Origin: Hyphomicrobiales bacterium
GTDB lineage: Bacteria > Pseudomonadota > Alphaproteobacteria > Rhizobiales > Beijerinckiaceae
Length of the DNA stretch: 32,813 nt
Direction of reading: 5' to 3'
NCBI GenBank assembly: GCA_019246665.1
Contig: JAFAQA010000005.1
Coordinates: 1 to 32,813, forward strand
Part shown: positions 16,103 to 24,153 of the stretch, piece by piece
How the letters are laid out: every line of letters starts with the position of its first letter
How positions within the stretch are numbered: position 1 is the first letter of the stretch
Notes under the pieces: model-generated
What the model was told of the DNA's origin: nothing
The model's database searches: none
The model's input: the letters and a program-made list of their open reading frames with translations, nothing else
Translations under genes and position numbers: made by a program

Positions 16103-17071
16103 TCACGAAAGAATCCGCTCGTACACAGATTGTATTCGCCTTGCGACCTTTGCGAGCGCAAGCTCATCGACCGCGGCATAACCGCCGGAAAGACGCTTTC
16201 CACGGACCAGTACCTCCTTTACGGCTTCCGCGATAGGCGTCGGTTCGTCAGATACGATGTAACATCCTTCGAGCTCTTTGATTCGCTCGGCCACGTCGCC
16301 AACATCCACGGAAACTATCGGCAGGTTGCAGGCAAGAGCTTCTTTGATGATGTTCGGAGAACCCTCATGAGCGGACGTAAGGAGCAAACAATCGACGGCG
16401 TTCAGGAATTGAGCTACTTCTTGTTGAGGTCTTCTATCAAGTGTGACCAATTGGGCCGATGGATTGGATTTTCGAACCAGCTCAAAAGCGGCTTCGGCGA
16501 GCGGGTATCTCTTATAACCCCCTGCTGAGGGCCTGCCTGCAAATAGGACGTGCTGCTCGTCTTCCTTTAGACCCACTTCGCGCTTAGCGACCGTTCTGGG
16601 ATAGAAGATGTCAAAATCAACTCCATTGGAGATAATGGTCGTTGTTTTGGCGCGAAGATACTTTGCAAGGCCGGCATTCTTCGCAACGTTATGAGCTGTC
16701 GCGTACGACAATAAACAGGAGAATAGTCCGTGCAACACCCGATTAGGGAATCGATATTTTCCCCACTCGTTGCAATCTCCATAGACGTCGTTGCCCATAA
16801 AAGACACAACGAGCGGCAGGACAGTAGCCAATCTGGCAGTCCAGCCTGAATACATATAATGCGCATGAACGATGTCGTAACGTCTCGAACGCACAGCCTT
16901 CCGTACTTCGGCAATACCCTTGATATATTTTGCAATGCCAGTGCCTTTGAGCCGGCAAACGTCAACATCAATCCCAAGCCTCGTCAGCGACTCCACTTGA
17001 GTGCAGATGAAAATGCCCTCAGAAGGATTCTGTTGAGTAGGGTAGGCGCCCACAACATGCAGAACCATCAT
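16103..17071 (-). CDS. Glycosyltransferase family 4
   Basis: A short but complete-looking 322-residue GT4 enzyme. The N-terminal half has VLHVVGAYPTQQNPSEGIFI and CTQVESLTRLGIDVDVC (the typical opening of polysaccharide GT4 proteins), then DIVHAHYMYSGWTARLA (about 65-81). The C-terminal half has TIISNGVDFDIFYPR, HVLFAGRPSAGGYKRYPLAE (about 173-192) and the signature LLTSAHEGSPNIIKEALACN (about 231-250). It is slightly shorter than the usual 350-400 residues, with shortened linkers but no obvious frame break. AAGGAG nine bases upstream of the ATG supports the start, and a second ATG follows directly. Donor and acceptor are unknown. The region on its 5' side is full of decayed genes, so it probably has its own promoter. 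Confidence 0.9.
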   Translation of the reverse strand: MMVLHVVGAYPTQQNPSEGIFICTQVESLTRLGIDVDVCRLKGTGIAKYIKGIAEVRKAVRSRRYDIVHAHYMYSGWTARLATVLPLVVSFMGNDVYGDCNEWGKYRFPNRVLHGLFSCLLSYATAHNVAKNAGLAKYLRAKTTTIISNGVDFDIFYPRTVAKREVGLKEDEQHVLFAGRPSAGGYKRYPLAEAAFELVRKSNPSAQLVTLDRRPQQEVAQFLNAVDCLLLTSAHEGSPNIIKEALACNLPIVSVDVGDVAERIKELEGCYIVSDEPTPIAEAVKEVLVRGKRLSGGYAAVDELALAKVARRIQSVYERILS

Positions 17072-17135
17072 CGCGGCTTGCTCCTTGTGGCCTCCGGGAA
17101 TAACAACCCCCTGATAATACGCCGTATAACCTCGA

Positions 17136-17372
17136 TCAACCTTTTAACACTTCGATGGGGCGAGCGCCACGACCGTGCTCCTTGGCCAAGACGCGCATCC
17201 ATAACCTCAGGGAGGACGGATAGCTTGGGGCGTGTGGACTCGCATAGACATCCACGTCAAAATCGGCTTGCAGTCTTGAAATAAGCCTACGATGCCAGGT
17301 CCACGCGCGATTTTGGGGCACGACAACGGCCACATGTCGCCGCCCATCTGAGCACATTCGGCTCTCCATCAC
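17136..17372 (-). pseudogene. N-terminal fragment of an unidentified surface-glycan protein
   Basis: A 78-codon reverse frame reads AVVVPQNRAWTWHRRLISRL, then FDVDVYASPHAPSYPSSLRL and WMRVLAKE before a stop. A basic first strand followed by a TWHRRLI-x-RL helix resembles the beginning of the formyltransferase-like or inositolphosphorylceramide transferase-like proteins tentatively recognised at 10738-10880. No continuation is found downstream. The identity is a weak guess; it could also be a GT N-terminus. Bases 17072-17135 hold only the ribosome site region of the GT4 gene. Confidence 0.3.
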
Positions 17373-17587
17373 CTTGGTTCCCCGCGATCATAGACTCGCA
17401 AGTTCCGCAAACACTCCGAGAGCTCATTTTGACTTGCTATCGGTCCAGCGAAGATCTGCAAATTGAGATTAGTGTCGTGCCGATTTCTGGCATCGTCAAC
17501 GAAGCAGCCATCGGAGCGGAATATTACGGCGGATTAGAATTGTGCAGCTTTGTGAACGAGTCCGAAGATCGGGGTTTTTCGGAGTGA
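17373..17587 (+). other. Unassigned open stretch without a start codon
   Basis: A plus-strand frame is open for at least 70 codons and ends at 17587. It reads DSQVPQTLRELILTCYRSSE, then IEISVVPISGIVNEAAIGAE and LELCSFVNESEDRGFSE. Its composition is protein-like, but it has no ATG or GTG with a ribosome site and I do not recognise a family. It is most likely another gene scrap in the decayed 17.1-17.8 kb gap. Confidence 0.22.
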
Positions 17588-17589
17588 GG

Positions 17590-17800
17590 GCATATGGCGG
17601 TTTCAAGCGACAGAAGATCTTGCGCGAAGCTGGCGAATGATGCGCGCTCATGTCGTCGACAATCATGATGCCCCGGTGTCCAATCTTGAATTGCGTGGTG
17701 CGGACCGTATGCAGACTGTCATAATGAAGGGATCGACCTGAGCGAGTAAATCAGCGCGGGTAGCCGCCTCGATGTACGATCAACGTCGTCTGTGTGAATC
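17590..17800 (-). pseudogene. C-terminal remnant of a class I SAM methyltransferase (Methyltransf_24-like)
   Basis: The reverse strand reads RRLPALIYSLRSI and, after a one-base loss near 17725, YDSLHTVRTTQFKI. It continues GHRGIMIVDDM, and after another shift SFASFAQDLLSLETAICPH. Intact relatives read LLPALL--L--IDLFIHDSLHT-RTT-FE---AW--LRPGGIMIVDDID-N-AFASF. The stretch between FKI and GHRG (the AWRALRPG part) is deleted. It resembles the protein whose N-terminal two thirds survive at 6563-7111; the two pieces overlap slightly at the HDSLH motif, so they are separate decayed copies. Bases 17801-17863 hold nothing clear. Confidence 0.6.
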
Positions 17801-17863
17801 AGGAACCCACTCCAGTTGCTACGATGCAAACATGACGCCGCGCTGCAGATGATCGGCGGAGCC

Positions 17864-19033
17864 TCACGCGACCTCTCCTTTGCCTCCGAGTCCACCAAGC
17901 CGGCTGGCGATGAGCCACAACTCCGCGGCAATCGGGAGCGGGTCGTCCCATGCAGCGATGGGGCCCTCAACGTGCGGCTTCAGCGATCGCAAGTAGGGTC
18001 TGAGCGCCAGCCGACCGGCGGCTATCTCGGCTACCGACGTGGGCACGTCCGTCGACAGGCGAACCCATCGGCACCCAGGCTTGCCGCGCCCCTCGGGGAC
18101 AGGCTTCCCCATGGCGAGCAGCCAGGCGAGGTACGGGAAGTCCACGCCTGCGGCACGACCGAGAGAGTGCCATCCCCAGATCCGAGGATTGACATCGAGC
18201 AGCTTCAATTGGCCATCCCGCGGGTCACGCTGGAACTCGACCTCGACCGGCCCGGACAATCGCAGGTCCCGAAGCAGCATCTCGGCCGCCGCAACGACGT
18301 CGAGGTCCTCGATCGTTTCAACAAAGGTGCTGGCCCTTCCGAAGTCGGCCGGGAACTGGCGCGTGCGTCGGGCAGCGACGGACGCAAGGGGCCGTCCATC
18401 GCTCACAAGAGCCGCGAACGAGAAGCGCGTCTCTCCGCCGCCGGGCAACAGCTCCTGGACCATGATGAGGTCAGGATCGATCTGCGCACTGGCGGCTCGG
18501 TAGAGAGCGAGTAGCTGCTGTCGGTCGTCGACTCTCCATGCCTTTGCGTCGGTGAATGCCGAGGCGATCGGTTTGCGCGCGGGCTTGAGGATCACCGGAT
18601 AGGACAGCTCGAGCTCCTCCAACTCCTCGAGTGTGGACGGGTAGTGTGTGACAGCGCAGCCGATCCCGAGTGCTTCTGCACGGCCGTATGTCAGTCGCTT
18701 GTCGGCTGCGAACCGATGCAACTCCCACGGCGATGTCGTGAGCTTGTAGCACTCCGCAAGCTTGTCCGCCCGCTGCGCGACCAGGGATGCTGTCTCTTCC
18801 CCGCTCGGGAACAATACCCAGTCGCGCAGCCCATGCCGGTCAGCAAGGTCGATGAGGCAGGTGAGCTGCTCCTCCAGTGCCGCTGGCCACACCGTCCGTC
18901 CTGTTGCGTACCGCGACGCCCGCGCCAGCGAGAAGCGCTCTGCAGCAACCCAGACGGGGATGCCGTGGCGGCCGAGGCTCCGCACGACGCCGAGCCCGCG
19001 GTAGTCCCCGCCGATGACCAGCGCGCCGGTCAC
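17864..19033 (-). CDS. ATP-grasp domain protein (carboxylate-amine ligase-like)
   Basis: A 389-residue soluble enzyme. It begins TGALVIGGDYRGLGVVRSLG, a pre-ATP-grasp nucleotide-binding strand, followed by the segment RYATGRTVWP. The ATP-grasp domain has RFAADKRLTYGRAEALGIGC (the first lysine strand), LSYPVILKPARK (about 164-175), MVQELLPGGGETRFSFAALV (about 206-225) and the metal-binding end VEVEFQRD...LLDVNPRIWGWHSLG (about 275-305). Such enzymes join a carboxylate, via an acyl-phosphate, to an amine or other nucleophile. I chose the GTG at 19033 because it overlaps the stop of the upstream flavoprotein (GTGA), indicating translational coupling. The open frame extends 49 codons further, but only as a shadow of that gene. 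Very GC-rich compared with the neighbouring glycosyltransferases, suggesting a different origin. Confidence 0.85.
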   Translation of the reverse strand: MTGALVIGGDYRGLGVVRSLGRHGIPVWVAAERFSLARASRYATGRTVWPAALEEQLTCLIDLADRHGLRDWVLFPSGEETASLVAQRADKLAECYKLTTSPWELHRFAADKRLTYGRAEALGIGCAVTHYPSTLEELEELELSYPVILKPARKPIASAFTDAKAWRVDDRQQLLALYRAASAQIDPDLIMVQELLPGGGETRFSFAALVSDGRPLASVAARRTRQFPADFGRASTFVETIEDLDVVAAAEMLLRDLRLSGPVEVEFQRDPRDGQLKLLDVNPRIWGWHSLGRAAGVDFPYLAWLLAMGKPVPEGRGKPGCRWVRLSTDVPTSVAEIAAGRLALRPYLRSLKPHVEGPIAAWDDPLPIAAELWLIASRLGGLGGKGEVA

Positions 19034-20193
19034 CGTTGGAGGCCTTTGACGAGTGTTCTCGATGCGTACCCGCTGCCCGCAACGAACCGCAGGAGCGGGC
19101 CGTGACTCCACGCCGCAGGGGCGCCCACGATGTGGAGGCCAGGGACGGAGGTCTCGAAGCCACGGGACAGGCGGGGCCATCCTCCAACGGTGTTGATGCC
19201 CGCAAGCACTGATGGGGACAGGAATGAGTAGCGCGATAGGTCGACCCGGTAGCCCGTGGCCAGGAGCACGTGATCCACGGTGCTCTCCGTGCCATCGTTA
19301 AGGACGAGCCGCACGGCGTCGCCCATGCGGCACGCTTCCCGCACCTCCGTGTTGAGCCGGATGGGGACATCGGCGAGGCGGGGGATGAGCCAATTCGCTC
19401 CCGCTGCGCGAATAACGCGCGGTCCCAGCCGCTCCTGCGCGCGGCGAGGGAGGGCGCAGAATGCGCGCGGATGCGCGACGAGGTGGCTAACGCCGGCGGG
19501 ACCGACATCCGGCGGCGCGTACAACATCTGCTTGACCGGCCACTGCTCGTGCAACCAGGGGCGCTTGTGGAGCCACCTGACGAGGGGCGCACGCACCAGG
19601 ATGTCCACCTCAGATCCCGCCTCGTGCAGCAAGGCGGCCGACTCGAGCGCGCTCTGGCCACGGCCCACCACCGTCACCCGATGTCCGACGAACTTCCCGA
19701 GGTCGTCGTGGTCAAAGCTGTGTGAGACGAGGGTTGGGTCGAGCGAATCGAACTGGGGCGGCCTCCAGGCGAGTACTCCAACTCCCGCCGCCACGACGAC
19801 CTTCGCCGCCTCGAACTCATCACCATCCTGAGCCACCAAGCGAAACCGATCGCCGGCCCGCTCGACGGAACGGATCTCTCGGCGGTCCAGGTCCGGAGCC
19901 GCCCGCTGCTGGAACCAAAGCCCATACTCGATGAACTCGTCGGCGGTAACCGGCCGGCTGACAGGGTGGTCACGACCCGCGTCGAATGCCTCGAGCGTCA
20001 GGGGGCCGCTCCAGTCACCGATGCTACTCCCCTCGTACGGCGACCGGAGCAACATGCCCTTGGGAGTTTGCGACCTCCAGAACAGCAAGGGATCGCCGAA
20101 CACCTTTACGGAAAACCCGGCACGTCGCAGGGCTTTCGTCGTTGCAAGGCCGTACGGCCCGGCCCCAACGATCGCAACGTCAGTTTGACTCAT
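19030..20193 (-). CDS. FAD/NAD(P)-dependent oxidoreductase (flavin monooxygenase-like)
   Basis: A 387-residue two-dinucleotide-binding-domain flavoprotein. VAIVGAGPYGLATTKAL (6-22) binds FAD and VTVVGRGQSALESAALLHEA (173-192) binds NAD(P)H. LLATGYRVDL near residue 315 is the ATGY motif of flavin monooxygenases and N-hydroxylases, and GLHIVGAPAAWSHGPLLRFV near the end closes the fold. The family includes lysine/ornithine N-hydroxylases and Baeyer-Villiger enzymes; the substrate here is unknown. AAGGTG upstream of the ATG at 20193 and the MSQTDVAIVGAG start support this choice over the longer frame. Its stop overlaps the GTG of the ATP-grasp gene, so the two form a coupled pair. Base composition is very GC-rich and uniform with that partner. 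Confidence 0.86.
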   Translation of the reverse strand: MSQTDVAIVGAGPYGLATTKALRRAGFSVKVFGDPLLFWRSQTPKGMLLRSPYEGSSIGDWSGPLTLEAFDAGRDHPVSRPVTADEFIEYGLWFQQRAAPDLDRREIRSVERAGDRFRLVAQDGDEFEAAKVVVAAGVGVLAWRPPQFDSLDPTLVSHSFDHDDLGKFVGHRVTVVGRGQSALESAALLHEAGSEVDILVRAPLVRWLHKRPWLHEQWPVKQMLYAPPDVGPAGVSHLVAHPRAFCALPRRAQERLGPRVIRAAGANWLIPRLADVPIRLNTEVREACRMGDAVRLVLNDGTESTVDHVLLATGYRVDLSRYSFLSPSVLAGINTVGGWPRLSRGFETSVPGLHIVGAPAAWSHGPLLRFVAGSGYASRTLVKGLQR

Positions 20194-20431
20194 GATGCAC
20201 CTTGCGGAGCCATGCTCCGAACCATGCCGAGTCCGCTGAGGGTGCTTCCACGACCACGGCGTTCGTCTGCGCTGCAATCCTCTTCGAGGCTACGCTCATC
20301 GACTCGGCTCAATTCAAGGTCGCCCGCTCGACGCCGGCCCCTCCTGCCGAAGGCGCACTGTCCGGTCAGCGATGCGCCCTTGTGTCATGCGCTCTTCTCC
20401 TTGATGCTTCGAGGACAACTTTGATTTCTCC

Positions 20432-20640
20432 TCACAGACCACTCGTCTTGACGAGCAGCTCATGTCGGTCGGCATCGTCCGGGACATAGATCCTGCGCAA
20501 CTGAAGAGCGGTGTCTTTTTTCGTATTGAACCCGCGATCGCCGCTCAACGCGCAGCTGTAACCCAAACGTAGCTCGCGTTCGGAAAAGTCGCCGTTTGGA
20601 TAGCCCAGCGCATGCACCTCGTGTCCAAGCTTTTTCGGAA
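20432..20640 (-). pseudogene. C-terminal remnant of a CE4 polysaccharide deacetylase
   Basis: The reverse strand reads LGHEVHALGYPNGDFSEREL, then GYSCALSGDRGFNTKKDTAL and LRRIYVPDDADRHELLVKTSGL to a stop at 20432. The A-x-YPNGD motif is CE4 motif 3 (xYPxGxY). The CA-x-T-x-xG-N region and the RR-x-x-VPDDA ending are typical of rhizobial exopolysaccharide deacetylases. The N-terminal catalytic half is absent; its place is taken by a decayed GT4 start. Bases 20300-20431, between this stop and the flavoprotein, hold nothing clear. Confidence 0.72.
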
Positions 20641-20938
20641 GATCTGACCTTGATTCTGCGATCTCCGTGTACCGTGATGACGAGCGGCGCCCGCAACCGA
20701 AAAGTTGCAGGATATGCCGAATAACCGTAATGCGCTTGGACGATGTCGTATGCCACCGCGCTCGTCATTCGCATGACATCAAGAGTGCATCTCAGATAGT
20801 TCATCCTTGACTGGAAGCTGAGAATATTGATGACGTCGACCGTGTAGCCGGCGCAGCTGCTCTTGCGGCTGGCACACGCAGGGTCCGTGGCTCGGTCTCT
20901 GGGGACTGGGATGCATATCGGTGACAGAGGATCCTCAC
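20641..20938 (-). pseudogene. N-terminal remnant of a GT4 glycosyltransferase
   Basis: Starting at a GTG at 20938, the reverse strand gives a GT4 opening (VRILC, then TDMHPSPQRP after a one-base loss). In another frame it continues GYTVDVINILSFQSRMNYLR, AYDIVQAHYGYSAYPATFRL and RAPLVITVHGD. The VDV...SRLNYLR...YDIVHAHYGYS pattern is shared with the intact GT4 at 16103-17071. The donor domain is missing and the frame passes into the deacetylase tail at about 20640. It lies directly downstream of the amidotransferase stop at 20953. Confidence 0.72.
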
Positions 20939-20952
20939 GATCCTGCGTTCCC

Positions 20953-22929
20953 TCAGCACTCGGCAGGAATTGCCATCGCATTACTGGCCTGCGTCGGCCG
21001 CCCGTGCAGTTGCTGCGCCCACTGTCTTCGCCACGCCTCGAAGGAAAGAAGGGTCCATAGCTCGGATCCATAATTCTTTTCCCCCGAGATATGCTTCCGC
21101 CAAATCTCTTGCGCCGGCTTTACGTCGAGGATCCCACCGCCGTATCTGGCGGGCGCCAGCAGGTCCTCGGCCCAATCGCGTAACGGTACTCTGAGCCATT
21201 CGTCGATGGGGACACCGAATCCCATCTTCGGCCGTTCGACCAAATGGCGAGGAACGAAACGATCGAGGACGCGTCGCAGCAGCCACTTCGTCTCTCCGTT
21301 CCGCACCAAAAACCGTGGCGGAAGGCGCCACGCAAATTCGACAATCCTATGGTCCAGGAGTGGCGGACGCGCCTCCAAGGCTACGGCCATTGACGCCCGA
21401 TCGACCTTCTGCAGTATGTCGTCCGGAAGATAGGTAACTGTGTCGAGAAAACGAGCGCGGTCCAAAACGGCAAGTCCTGGTGGCGCCCCTCCCAGCCCAG
21501 GCGGATTTTCCCGATCAGTCATGTGAAGCCCCACATCCGGAATCTGGCTGACAAGCCGAGTGTGAAACCCATCAGAATCCAGCGACAGCATATAAGACAG
21601 TTTTCGCACCTTATCTCCAAGTCGTTCGGGAACCATAGCGCCACGAAAGAGGTGCGATAAATGATTTAAGGGGGCGGGTGGCAAGGCGCGCAACATGGCA
21701 CCGGCGGCTTCCCGAAACCGAATAGGCACCGAGCCGGCGTATTGCCAGAACCGCGTCAAAATTTTGTACGTGTCGTAGCCGGCGAACAGTTCATCGCCGC
21801 CGTCGCCGGACAATGCTACGGTGACGTGACTTCGCGTCAGCTTCGACACAAGAAAAGTCGGTATTTGCGAAGAATCTGCCAATGGCTCGTCATACATTTC
21901 AGGGACCAGAGGTACCGTCGCAAGCGCATCAGCGGCCGTAATGACCAGTTCCGAATGTACACTCCCTATGTGATGAGCAACACGGGCAGCATGCGTCGAC
22001 TCGTCGTATCCGAGGTCGGGAAAACCAATCGAAAACGTACGGACCGGCCCTTTCCCAGCTGCAACCATTAACGCCGCAATTGAAGAGGAATCGATGCCTC
22101 CTGACAAAAAAGCGCCCAGCGGCACATCGGAAATCATTTGCCTGCTGACCGCATCGGCGAGCAGCGACGAAAACATTTCTATTGCCTCTGGGTCGCCAAC
22201 TTCCAGCGGCGCTTCGAAGCCTTGTGCGACGGCGTCTTCTAAGCGCCAATACCGCGACCGGGAAATCCGCCCATTGACGCCAATCGATACGATCTCACCC
22301 GGCATCACCTTCTCGATGCCGCCCAATATCGCGCCCGGTGCCCGAACGTAACCAAATTTGAGATAACAGCTTACCGCTGCCGCATCTATCTCCCTTGGCA
22401 CAAACCCCAGTCTCAGCAAGGCCTTTATCTCCGATCCAAACGCTATCTTTCCTCCATGGAAGGTAAAGAACAGGGGTTTAATTCCAAGTCGATCGCGTAC
22501 GAGATGCAGCACCCGCTCTCGTCGATCCCAAAGTGCTATCGCGTACATGCCGTTGAGCGACTTTATAGCCGCCGTTATTCCTTTACTTGCAACGGACTCG
22601 ACCAGAACCTCTGTGTCCGAACGACCGCGCCAATTGACCACGGCAACACTCGGCTCCCGACGAATTTCTTCCGTATTGTATATTTCGCCGTTGTAGCTCA
22701 CGACCCAGCGCCCATCTGCCGACACCATGGGCTGCGCTCCGGCCTCACTGAGGTCAATTATGGCAAGTCGCCGGTGTGAGATCGCGACGCCAATCGCTGC
22801 ATCAATCCACACCCCCTCGCCGTCTGGTCCGCGATGCGCAATTGCATTCGCCATATCGCGCGCCGAACGTTGCAAGGCCTCCGGCCGCGCAGCGAGACAA
22901 GGGTCGATCAAACCTGCAATCCCGCACAT
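20953..22929 (-). CDS. asnB: Asparagine synthase-like glutamine amidotransferase (AsnB family), copy 2
   Basis: A 658-residue two-domain amidotransferase. Cys2 in MCGIAGLIDP is the glutaminase nucleophile. AHRGPDGEGVW (31-41), SHRRLAIIDLSEAGAQPM (51-68), SYNGEIYN (78-85) and RSDTEVLVE (103-111) complete the glutaminase domain. SGGIDSSS (276-283) is the ATP-pyrophosphatase loop of the synthetase domain, and ALSGDGGDELFAGYDTY comes further on. I chose the ATG at 22929 because Cys2 must become the N-terminus after Met removal and GGGGAT lies upstream; the open frame extends 16 codons further. It is clearly distinct from the copy at 13605 in sequence and in linker lengths, so the two may amidate different carboxylates. 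It follows the GT4 gene by about 70 bases. The symbol denotes the family only. Confidence 0.9.
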   Translation of the reverse strand: MCGIAGLIDPCLAARPEALQRSARDMANAIAHRGPDGEGVWIDAAIGVAISHRRLAIIDLSEAGAQPMVSADGRWVVSYNGEIYNTEEIRREPSVAVVNWRGRSDTEVLVESVASKGITAAIKSLNGMYAIALWDRRERVLHLVRDRLGIKPLFFTFHGGKIAFGSEIKALLRLGFVPREIDAAAVSCYLKFGYVRAPGAILGGIEKVMPGEIVSIGVNGRISRSRYWRLEDAVAQGFEAPLEVGDPEAIEMFSSLLADAVSRQMISDVPLGAFLSGGIDSSSIAALMVAAGKGPVRTFSIGFPDLGYDESTHAARVAHHIGSVHSELVITAADALATVPLVPEMYDEPLADSSQIPTFLVSKLTRSHVTVALSGDGGDELFAGYDTYKILTRFWQYAGSVPIRFREAAGAMLRALPPAPLNHLSHLFRGAMVPERLGDKVRKLSYMLSLDSDGFHTRLVSQIPDVGLHMTDRENPPGLGGAPPGLAVLDRARFLDTVTYLPDDILQKVDRASMAVALEARPPLLDHRIVEFAWRLPPRFLVRNGETKWLLRRVLDRFVPRHLVERPKMGFGVPIDEWLRVPLRDWAEDLLAPARYGGGILDVKPAQEIWRKHISGEKNYGSELWTLLSFEAWRRQWAQQLHGRPTQASNAMAIPAEC

Positions 22930-22998
22930 AGCGACCAATCCCCTTTCAGCAGTCTCCAAATATGATCGTTCGATCAACCTGAAGCCCCGGCTCGCAAT

Positions 22999-24138
22999 TC
23001 AAACTTCAAAAGAACGCGCCCTATTCCCGCTTGCCAATCGCCGAAACAGCTCGACGTGCTTCTGCACCATTTGCTCAATCCCGAACTTCTGCTCCACGAG
23101 CGCCCGCCCTGCGCGACCGAACGCGCTTCCAATGTGAGGACTGTCGACAATTTCCCTTATCCGAAGCGCCAGCGCATTTTCATCTCCCAATGGAATTAGG
23201 AATCCATTCTCTCCGTCCCTGACAATTTCGCGATTGCCCGCCGCGTCCGTGGCTATGACCGGCTTTTCCAGTGCCATGTACTCCATAATTACATTAGCTA
23301 TTCCCTCCCCATATTCGCTTACCAACACTCCGACGGAAAACGTTTTTACAATTTCTTCGACTCGTTTTCTGACTCCTAAAATGCGTATATTCGACTGACC
23401 ATCGCTAAAACGCACCCTGAAGCTTTCCAGGTCCGGTCCTTCGCCCACAGCAACGAATGTAATATCCGTCCGCTCATCGCACAGCAATTTTGCCGCTTTA
23501 AAAAACGTGCTATAATCCCTCTCTCGATGGAATCGTCCGACCATGCCGACGACGTGTTTGGTTCTTATATCCAACGAACACTTGACGTCGTCGACCTCTG
23601 GAAGATTATTTAATCGATCAAAATTAAAACCGTTTCGTATACAAAGACCCTTTTTGCCATTAACTCTAAAAGATCTAAGTCCCGCTAGTGAATTGGCCAA
23701 TATTACAGTTGAAAATGGAGCTGTCATAAGTAAACGCCGGTAGCCGCGATCTTTCAGATTCAAAAACAGCGGTGCGTTTTGTATCATCCCGTTGATCAAA
23801 GCCGATCTGAATATCAACGCAATTGGTGACGCATACACTGAACACATCGACTCCCACGAATAAATTATATTCGGTCGGTATTGTCTCGCCAGCCAATATA
23901 GTTTTTTGAGAATACGAAAATCCCATTTCCGGCTTCTTCTGAATATGTGTATTTTTATTCCCAGCGATCTTACCTCATCGTAGTGTATGACATCTGAAAG
24001 GACGACGAGTTCGTTGATGAACCCATCTATTTTGTTGAACCCGCGCAGCAATTCAACCAGTTGTCGCTCCTTCCCTCCGGAGGCCAACGTGTCCGTTATA
24101 TGCAATATCCTGATCGCGGAACTTGACGAATTCATCAT
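22999..24138 (-). CDS. Glycosyltransferase family 4
   Basis: A 379-residue GT-B enzyme. It opens IRILHITDTLASGGKERQLV (9-28), the glycine-rich loop of GT4. The middle has YRPNIIYSWESMCSVYA and LCIRNGFNFDRLN. The donor domain has HVVGMVGRFHRERDYSTFFK (about 194-213), FVAVGEGPDLESFRV and the signature VSEYGEGIANVIMEYMALEK (about 278-297). It probably acts on the lipid-linked repeat unit at the cytoplasmic face. This gene is noticeably more AT-rich than all its neighbours on the same strand, suggesting separate acquisition. Two ATG codons in tandem begin the frame. A short GT-like scrap lies immediately upstream. Confidence 0.9.
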   Translation of the reverse strand: MMNSSSSAIRILHITDTLASGGKERQLVELLRGFNKIDGFINELVVLSDVIHYDEVRSLGIKIHIFRRSRKWDFRILKKLYWLARQYRPNIIYSWESMCSVYASPIALIFRSALINGMIQNAPLFLNLKDRGYRRLLMTAPFSTVILANSLAGLRSFRVNGKKGLCIRNGFNFDRLNNLPEVDDVKCSLDIRTKHVVGMVGRFHRERDYSTFFKAAKLLCDERTDITFVAVGEGPDLESFRVRFSDGQSNIRILGVRKRVEEIVKTFSVGVLVSEYGEGIANVIMEYMALEKPVIATDAAGNREIVRDGENGFLIPLGDENALALRIREIVDSPHIGSAFGRAGRALVEQKFGIEQMVQKHVELFRRLASGNRARSFEV

Positions 24139-24153
24139 TCTATCATTTGACCG

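Noticed and set aside
20180-20299. 39-codon reverse frame just upstream of and overlapping the flavoprotein start
   Set aside because: ATG start but no ribosome site and no family likeness; it could be a leader peptide but cannot be supported.
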